NCBI GenBank assembly: GCA_964538275.1
Contig: CAZIFW010000003.1
Coordinates: forward strand, 35,240-99,239
Direction of reading: 5' to 3'
Source: CANIGN01 sp964538275
Lineage (GTDB): Bacteria > Bdellovibrionota > UBA2428
Length of the DNA: 64,000 nucleotides
A model generated the notes under the pieces. The model had not been told where the DNA came from, did not search any database, and was given only the letters and a program-made list of their open reading frames with translations. Of the stretch, positions 15,538 to 24,315 are shown one piece after another. Each line of letters starts with the position of its first letter. Positions within the stretch are counted from its first letter, which is position 1. The translations under genes and the position numbers were made by a program.

Positions 15538-18178
15538 TTGCTTTGCTCTTTAACCATTCTTTAAATTTAGGAAGGTTCAAATCAGCGGGGACTTTTCCTT
15601 GGGCTTTGATATTATCTCCGCCTCCCTTAAAGTTTTGTTCACTTACAAGAGACTGTCTAAAGTCTGCAACAGAGAGTTGGCTTTCATTTGTTTTAGAAAC
15701 AAAAAATCCAAGCTTTGATACGGCTAAAAAAGCAACTTTGTCTGAGCCTGCTTTGCTTCTGGCTTGATCTACAAGTTCTCTAAGTTTGTCGATAGCAATT
15801 TCGTCTTCAAACGCAAGAAGTTTTAAATTCTCGCCTTTAATGACAAAGTCTTCTGCAGTGTCTGTAGCTTTGCTCATAAAGTTTGCACGGAAAGCTTCGT
15901 CTTCTTGTTTTTTAAGTTCTTTCTTATGGCTAGAGATTTTTTCTTCTGCCTCAGCTTTTTGTTTTAAGAGATCAAAAAGTTTTTCTTCAGAGTTGCTTTG
16001 ATTTGAAAGATCAAAACTAAATTTTAAATTGAGTTTAGTTAATTCATTTTGAAGTTTTTCAATGTCACTAAGAACATTAACAATTTCAGACTGATAATAA
16101 TCTTCAAGTGCAGCACCTGATACGGCTTCTACGCGACGAACTCCGCTCGATACGCCACTCTCTTTTATAAGCTTAAACTTTTTAATGTCACGCGTGTTTG
16201 CCACATGCAAGCCACCGCAAAGCTCCATAGACGGAGTACCCTCGATATTCACCACGCGAACGGTGTCTCCGTATTTTTCACCAAAGAGAGCCATCGCTCC
16301 TTGAGCCACAGCTTCTTTGTGCGACATTGTGGCAATCTTAACGTTGTGGGCCCCGTTGATTTGTTCGTTCACCCAGTTTTCAATGTTTTGCTTTTCCTCG
16401 TCACTTACTGATTTGTTGTGTGAAAAGTCAAAACGTAATCTTGAGTCATCTAAGAAGGATCCAGCTTGGTGCACATGGGTGCCTAAATATTTTCTAAGCG
16501 AAGCGTGTAACAAGTGAGTCGCTGTATGATTGGATCTGATTTTAGTTCTGCGAGCGTTATCAACTTCTGCAGAAACGCTATCGCCCTTTTTCAAGGTGCA
16601 AGTGCCATCAATTCTTATTGCTAAAAGTCCATCTGCTACTTTTTTGCAGCCAACGACTTTAAAAGTTTTCCCTGACTTATCCACAAGCTTGCCTGTGTCG
16701 GCTACTTGTCCGCCACTTTCTGCATAAAAAGGGCAGGGGTCTATCGCCACCCAAGCACCGCCTTCACTTGCATCAATCGCTAGAACTTGAGCTTCACACT
16801 TATCTAATTCATAAAACTTAGGAGTAGTTTTAAGTGTGCTTTGCCATTCTTTTACAGAATTTGGCATGGCTTCAGAGCCTGAGCCTTTCCAGCTTGCGCG
16901 TGACATTTCTTGCTGTTTTGTGAGTAGAGCATCTACTTTGTCCATTTCAATTTTTACACCGCGCTCAGTTGCAATGAGTTGTGTGAGATCGAAGGGGAAT
17001 CCAAAGGTGTCATATAATTTAAAAACGGTATCGGGAGCGAGAGCTTTTTCGCCCTTTTTCATGGCATCGTCTAAAAGCTCAATACCGCGATCAAGAGTTT
17101 CGAAGAACTTCGCTTCCTCTTGTTTGAGCACGTCTACAATGTAGGATTTTCTTTGAGTAAGTTCAGGGTAAATATCTGCAAGACTCGCTTCAAGTGCAGG
17201 GTAGATTTTTTCTAAGAAAGGATCGCGCATTCCAAGCTTGTGTCCAAAGCGTACAGCGCGGCGAAGAATACGGCGAAGCACATAACCGCGTCCTTCATTG
17301 GAGGGCATCACGCCATCAGCGATCAAAAAGCTTGTAGAGCGCAAGTGATCTACTATCACACGTGTCGCGCATACGTTGTCGCGCACATTCATGTCGATTT
17401 TGTGTTTGAGTTTGTTTTCAAAATAAGTGTGAGTTTCTTTGATCAAAGTCGTAAAGAGGTCAATGTCGTAGTTGGACTCCACACCTTGCATGACAGTGGC
17501 CATACGCTCAAGTCCCATACCTGTATCGATAGATGGGTTTTTGAGTGGATTTAATTTTCCGTCCGCACCACGTTCGTATTGCATGAATACAAGGTTCCAG
17601 AATTCGAGCCAGCGATCTCCATCCACTTCTTTACCTTGGTCCCAGAAAATTTCTGAACAAGGTCCGCAGGGGCCTGTTTCGCCTGCTGCCCAGAAGTTAT
17701 CTTTTTCTCCAAAGCGCACGATGCGATCCAGGGGCACGCCTTCTTGCTTGTGCCAAATATCGGCAGCTTCGTCGTCTGTTTCAAAAACACTTACGCGCAA
17801 TCGGTCCTTGGGAAGACCTAAGTCTTTGGTGACAAATTCCCAAGCAAAGTGAATAGCGTCTTTTTTAAAGTAATCACCAAAACTAAAGTTCCCCAGCATT
17901 TCAAAAAATGTATGGTGACGCTCAGTGAATCCTACGTTTTCTAGGTCGTTGTGTTTGCCGCCCGCACGAACACATTTTTGCGAACTCGTGGCACGTGTGT
18001 AGGGACGTTTTTCTAATCCTAAGAAAGTATCTTTAAACTGCACCATTCCGGCACTGGTAAAAAGCAAAGTGGGATCGTTTTCGGGAACAAGTTTGGAGCT
18101 AGCGACTCGGGCGTGTCCTTGTTTTTCAAAATATGAAAGAAAGGCTTCGCGAATCTCTTTTCCTTTAACGGGTTTCAT
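15530..18178 (-). CDS. alaS: Alanyl-tRNA synthetase
   Basis: An 882-residue class II synthetase of normal length. The N-terminal catalytic core is clear (NDPTLLFTSAGMVQFKD, GFTERHHTFFEMLGNFSFG, AAGETGPCGPCSEIFWD). The editing domain carries HTATHLLHASLRK and CGGLHVANT with their zinc-binding His and Cys residues, followed by the SSGVRRVEAVSG block. The C-terminal coiled region and C-Ala domain end in GGGDNIKAQGK. It charges tRNA-Ala and clears mischarged Ser and Gly. It is followed by a lipoprotein gene overlapping it by eight bases and preceded on the same strand by a Xer recombinase gene, eleven bases away, so the three may share transcripts. Confidence 0.97.
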   Translation of the reverse strand: MKPVKGKEIREAFLSYFEKQGHARVASSKLVPENDPTLLFTSAGMVQFKDTFLGLEKRPYTRATSSQKCVRAGGKHNDLENVGFTERHHTFFEMLGNFSFGDYFKKDAIHFAWEFVTKDLGLPKDRLRVSVFETDDEAADIWHKQEGVPLDRIVRFGEKDNFWAAGETGPCGPCSEIFWDQGKEVDGDRWLEFWNLVFMQYERGADGKLNPLKNPSIDTGMGLERMATVMQGVESNYDIDLFTTLIKETHTYFENKLKHKIDMNVRDNVCATRVIVDHLRSTSFLIADGVMPSNEGRGYVLRRILRRAVRFGHKLGMRDPFLEKIYPALEASLADIYPELTQRKSYIVDVLKQEEAKFFETLDRGIELLDDAMKKGEKALAPDTVFKLYDTFGFPFDLTQLIATERGVKIEMDKVDALLTKQQEMSRASWKGSGSEAMPNSVKEWQSTLKTTPKFYELDKCEAQVLAIDASEGGAWVAIDPCPFYAESGGQVADTGKLVDKSGKTFKVVGCKKVADGLLAIRIDGTCTLKKGDSVSAEVDNARRTKIRSNHTATHLLHASLRKYLGTHVHQAGSFLDDSRLRFDFSHNKSVSDEEKQNIENWVNEQINGAHNVKIATMSHKEAVAQGAMALFGEKYGDTVRVVNIEGTPSMELCGGLHVANTRDIKKFKLIKESGVSSGVRRVEAVSGAALEDYYQSEIVNVLSDIEKLQNELTKLNLKFSFDLSNQSNSEEKLFDLLKQKAEAEEKISSHKKELKKQEDEAFRANFMSKATDTAEDFVIKGENLKLLAFEDEIAIDKLRELVDQARSKAGSDKVAFLAVSKLGFFVSKTNESQLSVADFRQSLVSEQNFKGGGDNIKAQGKVPADLNLPKFKEWLKSKANA

Positions 18179-18189
18179 GACTCTAAAAA

Positions 18190-19065
18190 CTAGCCTAAGG
18201 GGTGGTATTCTTCAAAGAGCTTTCTAACATCCGCATCATCAATTTTAAGGTATCTTTCGGTGGTGTTGAGCGAGGTGTGTCCAAGGAGGCTTTGCACGAT
18301 GCGCACGTCAGCACCTCCTGCCAGTAAATGTGTGGCAAAGGAATGCCTCAGTATGTGTGGGTGAATGTGCCCAAGTCCGGCTTTTTGCGACCAATGCGAG
18401 AGGTTTTTCCATGCGCCCATGCGTGTGAGTGAGCTAGAGCGTGGAGTAATAAAAATCTTGTCATTTTTTGGGAATCTTTTATTCCAAAGTTTCCATGTGC
18501 CTGTATGGTAGCGCTTGAGTGCGCGAGCGGAACGTTCGGAATAGGGCACAAAGCGTTCCTTTGCCCCTTTGCCATGCACACGCAGAACTTCGCGTTGCTC
18601 ATCGATGTCGCGCCAACTCAAGGAAAGCGCTTCCGAGATACGAAGTCCTGAGGAGTATAAAAGATTTACAAAAGCAGAATCACGTTCGCTGCGAATATCA
18701 GATGAACTTTCAATACATGTTAAAAGATTTTCTATTTCTTCGCGATCAAGCGCCTTGGGAAGGGGCTCCTCAAAAAGCGAGAGGGGAATTAAATCTAAAA
18801 AAGCAGATAGGCTTGAATCTTTATAAGCCAAAAAACGAAGGTAACTTCTAAGCACAGCTCGTTTGCGATGTTGTGTACTTTCCTTAAATTCAGAATTTTG
18901 TAATTTTTTTAAAGCCTCTAAGATACTGGCTTTGCTAAAGGAAGAAGATTTTTCGATATTACCAAATACATTTGCCCAAAAAACTAAATCATTTCTATAA
19001 GCCTCGAGTGTATTTTTAGGAGCTCGTTGTTCTAACTCCAAAAAGCTTAAAAAATCTTCAACCAC
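18190..19065 (-). CDS. xerC: Tyrosine recombinase XerC/XerD-like
   Basis: A 291-residue tyrosine recombinase with the N-terminal SAM-like core-binding domain (about 1-90) and the catalytic domain. Catalytic residues can be seen in order: Arg in SSGLRISEAL, Lys in HGKGAKER, His-x-x-Arg in HILRHSFATH, His in LGHTSL and the nucleophile Tyr in TERYLKI. Proteins of this size normally resolve chromosome dimers at dif at the division septum. Only one Xer gene is in the window, so XerC versus XerD cannot be decided. No mobile-element features surround it, which argues against a phage integrase. Start is a GTG; a TATACT box lies six bases upstream of it. Confidence 0.88.
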   Translation of the reverse strand: MVEDFLSFLELEQRAPKNTLEAYRNDLVFWANVFGNIEKSSSFSKASILEALKKLQNSEFKESTQHRKRAVLRSYLRFLAYKDSSLSAFLDLIPLSLFEEPLPKALDREEIENLLTCIESSSDIRSERDSAFVNLLYSSGLRISEALSLSWRDIDEQREVLRVHGKGAKERFVPYSERSARALKRYHTGTWKLWNKRFPKNDKIFITPRSSSLTRMGAWKNLSHWSQKAGLGHIHPHILRHSFATHLLAGGADVRIVQSLLGHTSLNTTERYLKIDDADVRKLFEEYHPLG

Positions 19066-19071
19066 TCATCT

Positions 19072-19077
19072 AGTATA
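19072..19077 (-). promoter_or_regulatory. Candidate -10 box of the xer gene
   Basis: TATACT (minus strand) ends six bases before the GTG start at 19065, so transcription would begin at the start codon. No good -35 box is visible 17 bases upstream. Confidence 0.3.
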
Positions 19078-19123
19078 GAGGAGCTAGTGTCTTTTTTTAG
19101 CACTGCTCGCTATCTTTTTTACA

Positions 19124-20020
19124 TTAGCGGCCTTTGCGATAAGTTTCTTCATTCACAAGATTTTCAATTTGGAGTTTGAGTTTTTCGCCATTTAAAACGA
19201 AGGAAGCTTCTTTATCGATATCAAATTTTACAATTCCAGTACCTTTGTTGCCTTGAACGCTGCGAAGGTGTCCCAATTTATCACCACTTTCATTAAAGAG
19301 ATCACCTATGCTAAGGGATTGGGTGCTTTCCACGCGCGCATAAGATTTATTCACTTTTCCGCGAAAGGTTCCGCGCGCCACAGTTTCCTGTCCAACGTAG
19401 CAGCCCTTATCAAAGGATACTGAATCTGAGAGAGGAAATTCTAAGAAAAAGTCATCAGAAAAAAGATCAACGCCCCATTCGGGAGTGCCACTCTTTAGGC
19501 AATAAGTTAAGTATTCTTCTTTTGATATTTCACGAGCAGTAAATTCATTTTTTAAACAAAGCACTTCCGCATGTGTTTTGCTAATTCTTTGCTGTGGAAC
19601 TACATAATGTGAATCGCTCACAGTGGCTGGAAATATTTTTTCTAAACCCAGCGGATGTCGTGTTTTAAGGGCTTCGCAGGCAAATTCAGATTGAACAAGT
19701 GACCAAGAGTCGAAGCTGCCCATGGGAGTAAGCGTTACTTTGTCGGCAATAAGAAAACGCTCTAGCCCTTGGTGGAGTGCTTCAAAGGCAGTTTCTTCAG
19801 TCCAGATACAAAGTTCTTCTTGATTCAAAGAGAGGAAATACAAAGGTGCGATTATCTTTCCTTTGTTTGTTAGGAAAAAACTGCGGGAACCCGCAGGTGC
19901 GGGCAAAGTTTTTTGAACATCTTGAGTAAGCATTCCATTTAAAAAACGAAAACTATCAGCGCCTTTCACATGAAGCGCTGCTGAGCGTTTTTTTAGTCCA
20001 ATATTTTGACTGAGTGTCAT
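19124..20020 (-). CDS. ygfZ: Folate-binding YgfZ/GcvT-like protein
   Basis: A 298-residue protein of the GcvT-like folate-binding fold. The hallmark KGCYVGQETVARG is present in the C-terminal half, identifying the YgfZ branch, which uses tetrahydrofolate to support maturation or repair of certain iron-sulfur enzymes. The N-terminal DSFRFLNGMLTQDVQ block also matches. I chose the ATG at 20020, preceded by AGAGGA at a good distance; an upstream GTG at 20050 would abut the divergent carboxypeptidase start. The two divergent start codons are only 30 bases apart, so at least one promoter must lie inside the other gene. Confidence 0.85.
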   Translation of the reverse strand: MTLSQNIGLKKRSAALHVKGADSFRFLNGMLTQDVQKTLPAPAGSRSFFLTNKGKIIAPLYFLSLNQEELCIWTEETAFEALHQGLERFLIADKVTLTPMGSFDSWSLVQSEFACEALKTRHPLGLEKIFPATVSDSHYVVPQQRISKTHAEVLCLKNEFTAREISKEEYLTYCLKSGTPEWGVDLFSDDFFLEFPLSDSVSFDKGCYVGQETVARGTFRGKVNKSYARVESTQSLSIGDLFNESGDKLGHLRSVQGNKGTGIVKFDIDKEASFVLNGEKLKLQIENLVNEETYRKGR

Positions 20021-20050
20021 TTTTTCGTCCTCTACCGTTAAGCTAAGCAC

Positions 20051-21313
20051 ATGAAGAAAATTCTTTTCTCGCTAACGTTATTTACTTTTCTAGCACAGGC
20101 TTCGGATCCATTCATATTTGAAATTCCCGCTCAAACAAAAGAGGAGCGTACTTTCATTTCAAATCTTGGTTTTGCAATCGACCAAGTTATGAGTGATCGC
20201 GTTTTTGTGAGTGGCGATCATTATGATCGTGATTTACTAAAACGTTCAGGCCTTAAGTTTTCAGAAATTAAATATCAGCCCAAATGGGACAAGGAAGATC
20301 TCGCAACTAAATACCGTTCGTATCAGGATGTAGTAAATACTTTTAAAAATTTAGCAGAAAAAAATCCTGATATTGCAAGTTATGAGGTTCTAGGTAAATC
20401 CACTGAAGGTCGTGACCAACCTATGTTGCGTATTTCTGGAATGTCTCCAGGTGAAGCTGAAAGTGCACGTTTACCTGCGATCTTGTATCAAGGGTGTCAC
20501 CACGCACGAGAATACCTATCTGTAGAAATGCCTCTTCGTTTTGCTGAATATTTAGTGTCTCAATATGCAACGAACGATGCCGTTAAACGTTTGATAGACA
20601 CGCGTGAAATCTACATTGCACCTATGATCAATCCAGATGGTCATGTTTATGATTACTCAGATGGAATAAGAGGAAAAAGCTGGAGAAAAAATCGTAAGCC
20701 TCTAGGCAATGGCCAATATGGCGTAGATCTTAACCGCAACTATGGTTACCAGTGGGGCGGCGGTGGAGCTTCTACAAGTCCCAGCAGTGATACCTACCGC
20801 GGACCTTCTGGTTTTTCAGAAATTGAAATTCAAAATATTCGCGATTTTGTAAAAGCCAAACGCCACCGTATGGAAGTTAATTTAGACTTCCACAGTTTCT
20901 CCGAGTTGATTCTTTACCCTTGGGGTTACACCTACGACCCAATTGCAGATGCTACTGCTTTTGAAGTTCATACAAAGATGGCAAAGCAAATGGCGCTTTG
21001 GAATGGTTACACACCTCAATCTGCAGCGGACCTTTACATCGCATCAGGGGTAAGTATGGATTATTTCTATGGCGAATTAGGTATGACGACGTTTACTTTC
21101 GAGCTTAGTCCCACGTCCATATTTGGAGGCGGTTTCTACTTAAGTCCGAGCAAAATTGAAGGGGTATTTAATGAAAACCTTAAGCCCATGCTTTATATGC
21201 TGGAATATGCTGATAACCCTAAGAGAGTACTTACAGAGCCGGTACCTGCATATTTAGAAAGTGAATTGGCTCCAAAGCAGCTTAAAATCGCGCAGTACAG
21301 CGATCTAAAGTGA
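20051..21313 (+). CDS. Secreted M14 zinc carboxypeptidase
   Basis: A 420-residue protein with a signal peptide (KKILFSLTLFTFLAQAS), a propeptide-like region to about residue 90 and an M14 domain. Zinc ligands are His151 and Glu154 in HHARE and the histidine of NLDFHSFSE. VDLNRNYG carries the substrate-binding Arg/Asn, and the catalytic Glu is in TFTFELSP. The layout matches carboxypeptidase A/T-type enzymes that remove C-terminal residues outside the cytoplasm. Together with two exported M3 peptidases and the S1 protease, it makes a sizeable set of exported peptidases in this window. Confidence 0.92.
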   Translation: MKKILFSLTLFTFLAQASDPFIFEIPAQTKEERTFISNLGFAIDQVMSDRVFVSGDHYDRDLLKRSGLKFSEIKYQPKWDKEDLATKYRSYQDVVNTFKNLAEKNPDIASYEVLGKSTEGRDQPMLRISGMSPGEAESARLPAILYQGCHHAREYLSVEMPLRFAEYLVSQYATNDAVKRLIDTREIYIAPMINPDGHVYDYSDGIRGKSWRKNRKPLGNGQYGVDLNRNYGYQWGGGGASTSPSSDTYRGPSGFSEIEIQNIRDFVKAKRHRMEVNLDFHSFSELILYPWGYTYDPIADATAFEVHTKMAKQMALWNGYTPQSAADLYIASGVSMDYFYGELGMTTFTFELSPTSIFGGGFYLSPSKIEGVFNENLKPMLYMLEYADNPKRVLTEPVPAYLESELAPKQLKIAQYSDLK

Positions 21314-21363
21314 TTGATAGAAAATTTTTTCAATAAAATAAATTCCGCTGTTAAGCTATTGAA

Positions 21364-22836
21364 ATGGTGGAGATGAGGGATTCTACCCGTAGACGCGTGG
21401 CTATTTTAGGCGCGGGTCCTGCGGGTATTACAGCGGCTTATATACTTTCAAAAGACCCAAGCATTGAGGTGAGCGTTTTTGAGGCAGATTCGCGAGTCGG
21501 CGGAATGGCTAAGACGATTGATCTTTGGGGTCAAAAAGTAGATCTTGGGCCGCACCGATTTTTTAGCAGTGATCCACGTGTAAATTCCCTTTGGTTGGAG
21601 GTCATGGCCGATGATTACTCCATGGTTCAAAGACTTACTCGTATCTATTTTGATAAGAGGTTTTACTATTACCCGTTGAAGATTTTTAACGTACTCGCCA
21701 ATATTGGCATTATTCAGGCCGGTATGTGCGTGTTGAGTTATGTTAAAGAACGCATTTTTCCTCGCACGCGCAATCCCATTACTTTTCAAGATTGGGTCAT
21801 CTCAAGATTTGGAGAGCGTCTTTTTAAAATATTTTTTAAAACCTATAGCGAAAAACTATGGGGAATTTCTTGTACAGAACTTGATGCGGATTTTGCGGCT
21901 CAAAGAATCAAGAAATTATCTTTGTTAGAGGCCATCTTGAATGCACTCAAAATTGGGGCATCTGGAAAACATAAAACACTTGTGGATGAATTTGCATATC
22001 CACACAAAGGGTCGGGTGAAGTTTATGAGCGCATGGCTAAAAAACTTGTCCAGGCAGGTGGGCATCTTTACCTCTCTCGCCCCGTGAAAGGCCTTTGGAC
22101 GGATGGCAAAGAAAATACTTTGGGAATAGAGCTATTAGATGGAGAATTCTTGGGCTTTGACCATGTTATTTCTTCAATGCCCCTCAACAAACTTGTACTT
22201 TCTATTAAAGAAGCACCTGTCGATGTGCGCGAAGCTGTGCTGAAGCTTAAGTTTAGAAATACAATTCTTGTGTATTTAGAAGTAGAGGGCACAGGACTTT
22301 TTCCAGACCAGTGGTTATATGTTCACGATTCCAGCTTACAAACTGGACGAGTCACAAACTTTAGAAATTGGGTGCCGCAAATCAATGGCGAAAGCGGCAA
22401 CACAATACTTGTGATGGAGTTCTGGTGTTACGACAAAGATTTAAAATGGCAGCAGGGTGACGCGGAGCTTGTTGAATTAGCGATGAAAGAAATACGCAAT
22501 ACGGGTCTTGTAGAGAATCGTAGAATTCTTCAAGGTGAAGTTGTGCGCATTCCTCGCTGTTATCCAGTTTATGAAACGAATTACAAAGAATCTTTGTCTG
22601 TTGTTGAATCATACTTACAAAAAGTTTCAGGTCTTCAAGTGATTGGTCGCTATGGAGCCTTTAAGTACAACAATCAAGATCACTCTATATTAATGGGACG
22701 TTTAGCCGCTGAAAATATTTTGCATCAAGCAAAACACAATCTTTGGACAATCAATACAGATTACGAATATCAAGAGTCTGCAGAGATTTCGAATACGGGC
22801 TTAGTTCATAAAAAAACGGGTACTCACTCAAGTTAG
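21364..22836 (+). CDS. FAD-dependent oxidoreductase, UDP-galactopyranose mutase/amine-oxidase-like
   Basis: A 490-residue flavoprotein. The N-terminal VAILGAGPAGITAAYIL is the dinucleotide-binding fold and is followed by VFEADSRVGGMAKTI, the GG doublet typical of the amine oxidase/UGM superfamily. DLGPHRFF and the C-terminal VIGRYGAFKYNNQDHSILMG, where the flavin contacts end, resemble proteins found in surface polysaccharide clusters. The substrate is not known. No sugar-nucleotide genes adjoin it. The stop overlaps the convergent gene at 22833 by four bases. Confidence 0.75.
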   Translation: MVEMRDSTRRRVAILGAGPAGITAAYILSKDPSIEVSVFEADSRVGGMAKTIDLWGQKVDLGPHRFFSSDPRVNSLWLEVMADDYSMVQRLTRIYFDKRFYYYPLKIFNVLANIGIIQAGMCVLSYVKERIFPRTRNPITFQDWVISRFGERLFKIFFKTYSEKLWGISCTELDADFAAQRIKKLSLLEAILNALKIGASGKHKTLVDEFAYPHKGSGEVYERMAKKLVQAGGHLYLSRPVKGLWTDGKENTLGIELLDGEFLGFDHVISSMPLNKLVLSIKEAPVDVREAVLKLKFRNTILVYLEVEGTGLFPDQWLYVHDSSLQTGRVTNFRNWVPQINGESGNTILVMEFWCYDKDLKWQQGDAELVELAMKEIRNTGLVENRRILQGEVVRIPRCYPVYETNYKESLSVVESYLQKVSGLQVIGRYGAFKYNNQDHSILMGRLAAENILHQAKHNLWTINTDYEYQESAEISNTGLVHKKTGTHSS

Positions 22837-23693
22837 ATAATTTTATCCCAGTCGATTTGTTGTCTCGGGATAAGCGTCCACTGCGATTTACTAGGAAAAT
22901 TAGGTGGAGCTTTCTCGCAGTAGCCTTTGTGATCAAGATGGAGCGCGAGCGCCATAATAAACGCATGAAACGAATGTAGGTGTAATATTAAGCTTTCTTC
23001 GCTTTCTTCAAAAATGAAGAGTTCGGGCATTCTTTTTTGAAGTAATTGCATAAAGTCTTTTCGAGCTTCTAATCCATCCGCTAGTGAAGAGTAGCTTTTT
23101 AAAATAAAAGAGCGCGCTCTAAGTGTACGGCAAATTCTTTGAAATGAAGCGCGCGGAGAACACTCAATTGTTTTGAGTTTTATATTTTCTCTAAGTTTCA
23201 ACATGCGGGCTGTTAGTAGCACTTGGTTTGATCCAATGGCATCTGCAAATGCAAAGCGCTCAGGGCACAGGTGACGAAGATAAATTTCTACAGGTCTGTG
23301 AACATAATCTAAAAACTTTCGAGGGCGAGGGCGTAGCTTTTCCCACTGTCCATTGATCCAATCCACTTCTTCCTTGTAGCTCGCTTGGTTTCCACCCATG
23401 CGTTTAGATAAGAGAGGGGGCAAGCTCAAGGGAGCATTTGTTGCAAGGCGGCTTCGTTTTAAAAGATCTTTGTCTGTGCTTTGAGAATTAAAATAATCAA
23501 TAAGGGCGTGGTCTAAATCCTCGCCATCACCTTCGGGCGCTATGAGGTCTGAAAGTATAAGCCTGCGAGATTTGGGATAATAGTCTAAGACCGCAACGGT
23601 TGATCTTGGAACGCGCGGCCCCGTGAGTTCTAATCCATATGAACGAAAGCCAGCTTCTTTGTAGCCAGATGCGCGAGTCTTCACTATCCTCAA
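22833..23693 (-). CDS. Hypothetical protein, possibly DUF429-like
   Basis: A 286-residue soluble protein. It opens with YGLELTGPRVPRSTVAVLDYY and later has RLILSDLIAPEGDGEDLDHALIDYF, then near the end HSFHAFIMALALHLDHKGYC. This order of an acidic N-terminal strand, an Asp-rich helix and a final His/Ala helix is similar to DUF429, a predicted RNase H-like family, but the match is weak. The start is uncertain: TTG at 23693 or GTG at 23684. Its start is only six bases from that of coaE on the other strand. Confidence 0.6.
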   Translation of the reverse strand: MRIVKTRASGYKEAGFRSYGLELTGPRVPRSTVAVLDYYPKSRRLILSDLIAPEGDGEDLDHALIDYFNSQSTDKDLLKRSRLATNAPLSLPPLLSKRMGGNQASYKEEVDWINGQWEKLRPRPRKFLDYVHRPVEIYLRHLCPERFAFADAIGSNQVLLTARMLKLRENIKLKTIECSPRASFQRICRTLRARSFILKSYSSLADGLEARKDFMQLLQKRMPELFIFEESEESLILHLHSFHAFIMALALHLDHKGYCEKAPPNFPSKSQWTLIPRQQIDWDKII

Positions 23694-23699
23694 TCTATC

Positions 23700-24314
23700 A
23701 TGTTTGAAGTCTGGGGTGTTACTGGTGTAATCGGTTCTGGCAAAAGTACTGCCATGAATATTTTAAGTGAAATGGGCTTTCAGGGGATTGACGCCGATCA
23801 AGTGTCGCGCATCGTAGTTGATAAAAAAACTGAAGAAGGTAAAAAAGGGTTTGAGCAAATTTACCGCGCCTTTGGTTCTACTGTGTTGAACAGTCTCGGT
23901 GAACTCGATCGTCCAGCAATGCGAAGGCGTATGATGCAAAATCCAGAGGATCACAAGCTTCTAGAGTCCATCATGCATCCATTGATTGTAGAATACATCA
24001 CCAAAGTTATGATGAAGTGGAAAGCGGCTGGGGTACAGTTAGCTTTTATTGAAGGTACACGACTTATTGAATCTGGCTTCCATAATCTTTTAGCGGGCAT
24101 TATCATCGTGACTGCTAAAGAGGATCAGAAAATTAAAAGAGTCATGAAGCGTAATTCAATGGGCAAAGACGAAGTTACACAAATGGTGAGACTCCAAGAT
24201 GAAACGCTCATGAAACGGATTGCAAAAGCTGAATGGAAAAATGAAGGCACTGAAGCTGCTTTGAAAAAAACGATTCAAGCTTTTGTAGATACTCGATTAA
24301 AATCACAAAATTAA
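23700..24314 (+). CDS. coaE: Dephospho-CoA kinase
   Basis: A 204-residue P-loop kinase catalysing the last step of coenzyme A synthesis. The P-loop GVIGSGKST is at residues 9-17, followed by the substrate-binding GIDADQVSR and the CoaE-typical LDRPAMRRRMMQNPE and IMHPLI motifs. Length is normal. No ribosome-binding site precedes the ATG; a TATCCT lies nine bases upstream with a TAGCCA another 17 bases back, a possible promoter inside the divergent gene. cinA starts one base after its stop codon, so both are co-transcribed. Confidence 0.93.
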   Translation: MFEVWGVTGVIGSGKSTAMNILSEMGFQGIDADQVSRIVVDKKTEEGKKGFEQIYRAFGSTVLNSLGELDRPAMRRRMMQNPEDHKLLESIMHPLIVEYITKVMMKWKAAGVQLAFIEGTRLIESGFHNLLAGIIIVTAKEDQKIKRVMKRNSMGKDEVTQMVRLQDETLMKRIAKAEWKNEGTEAALKKTIQAFVDTRLKSQN

Positions 24315-24315
24315 T

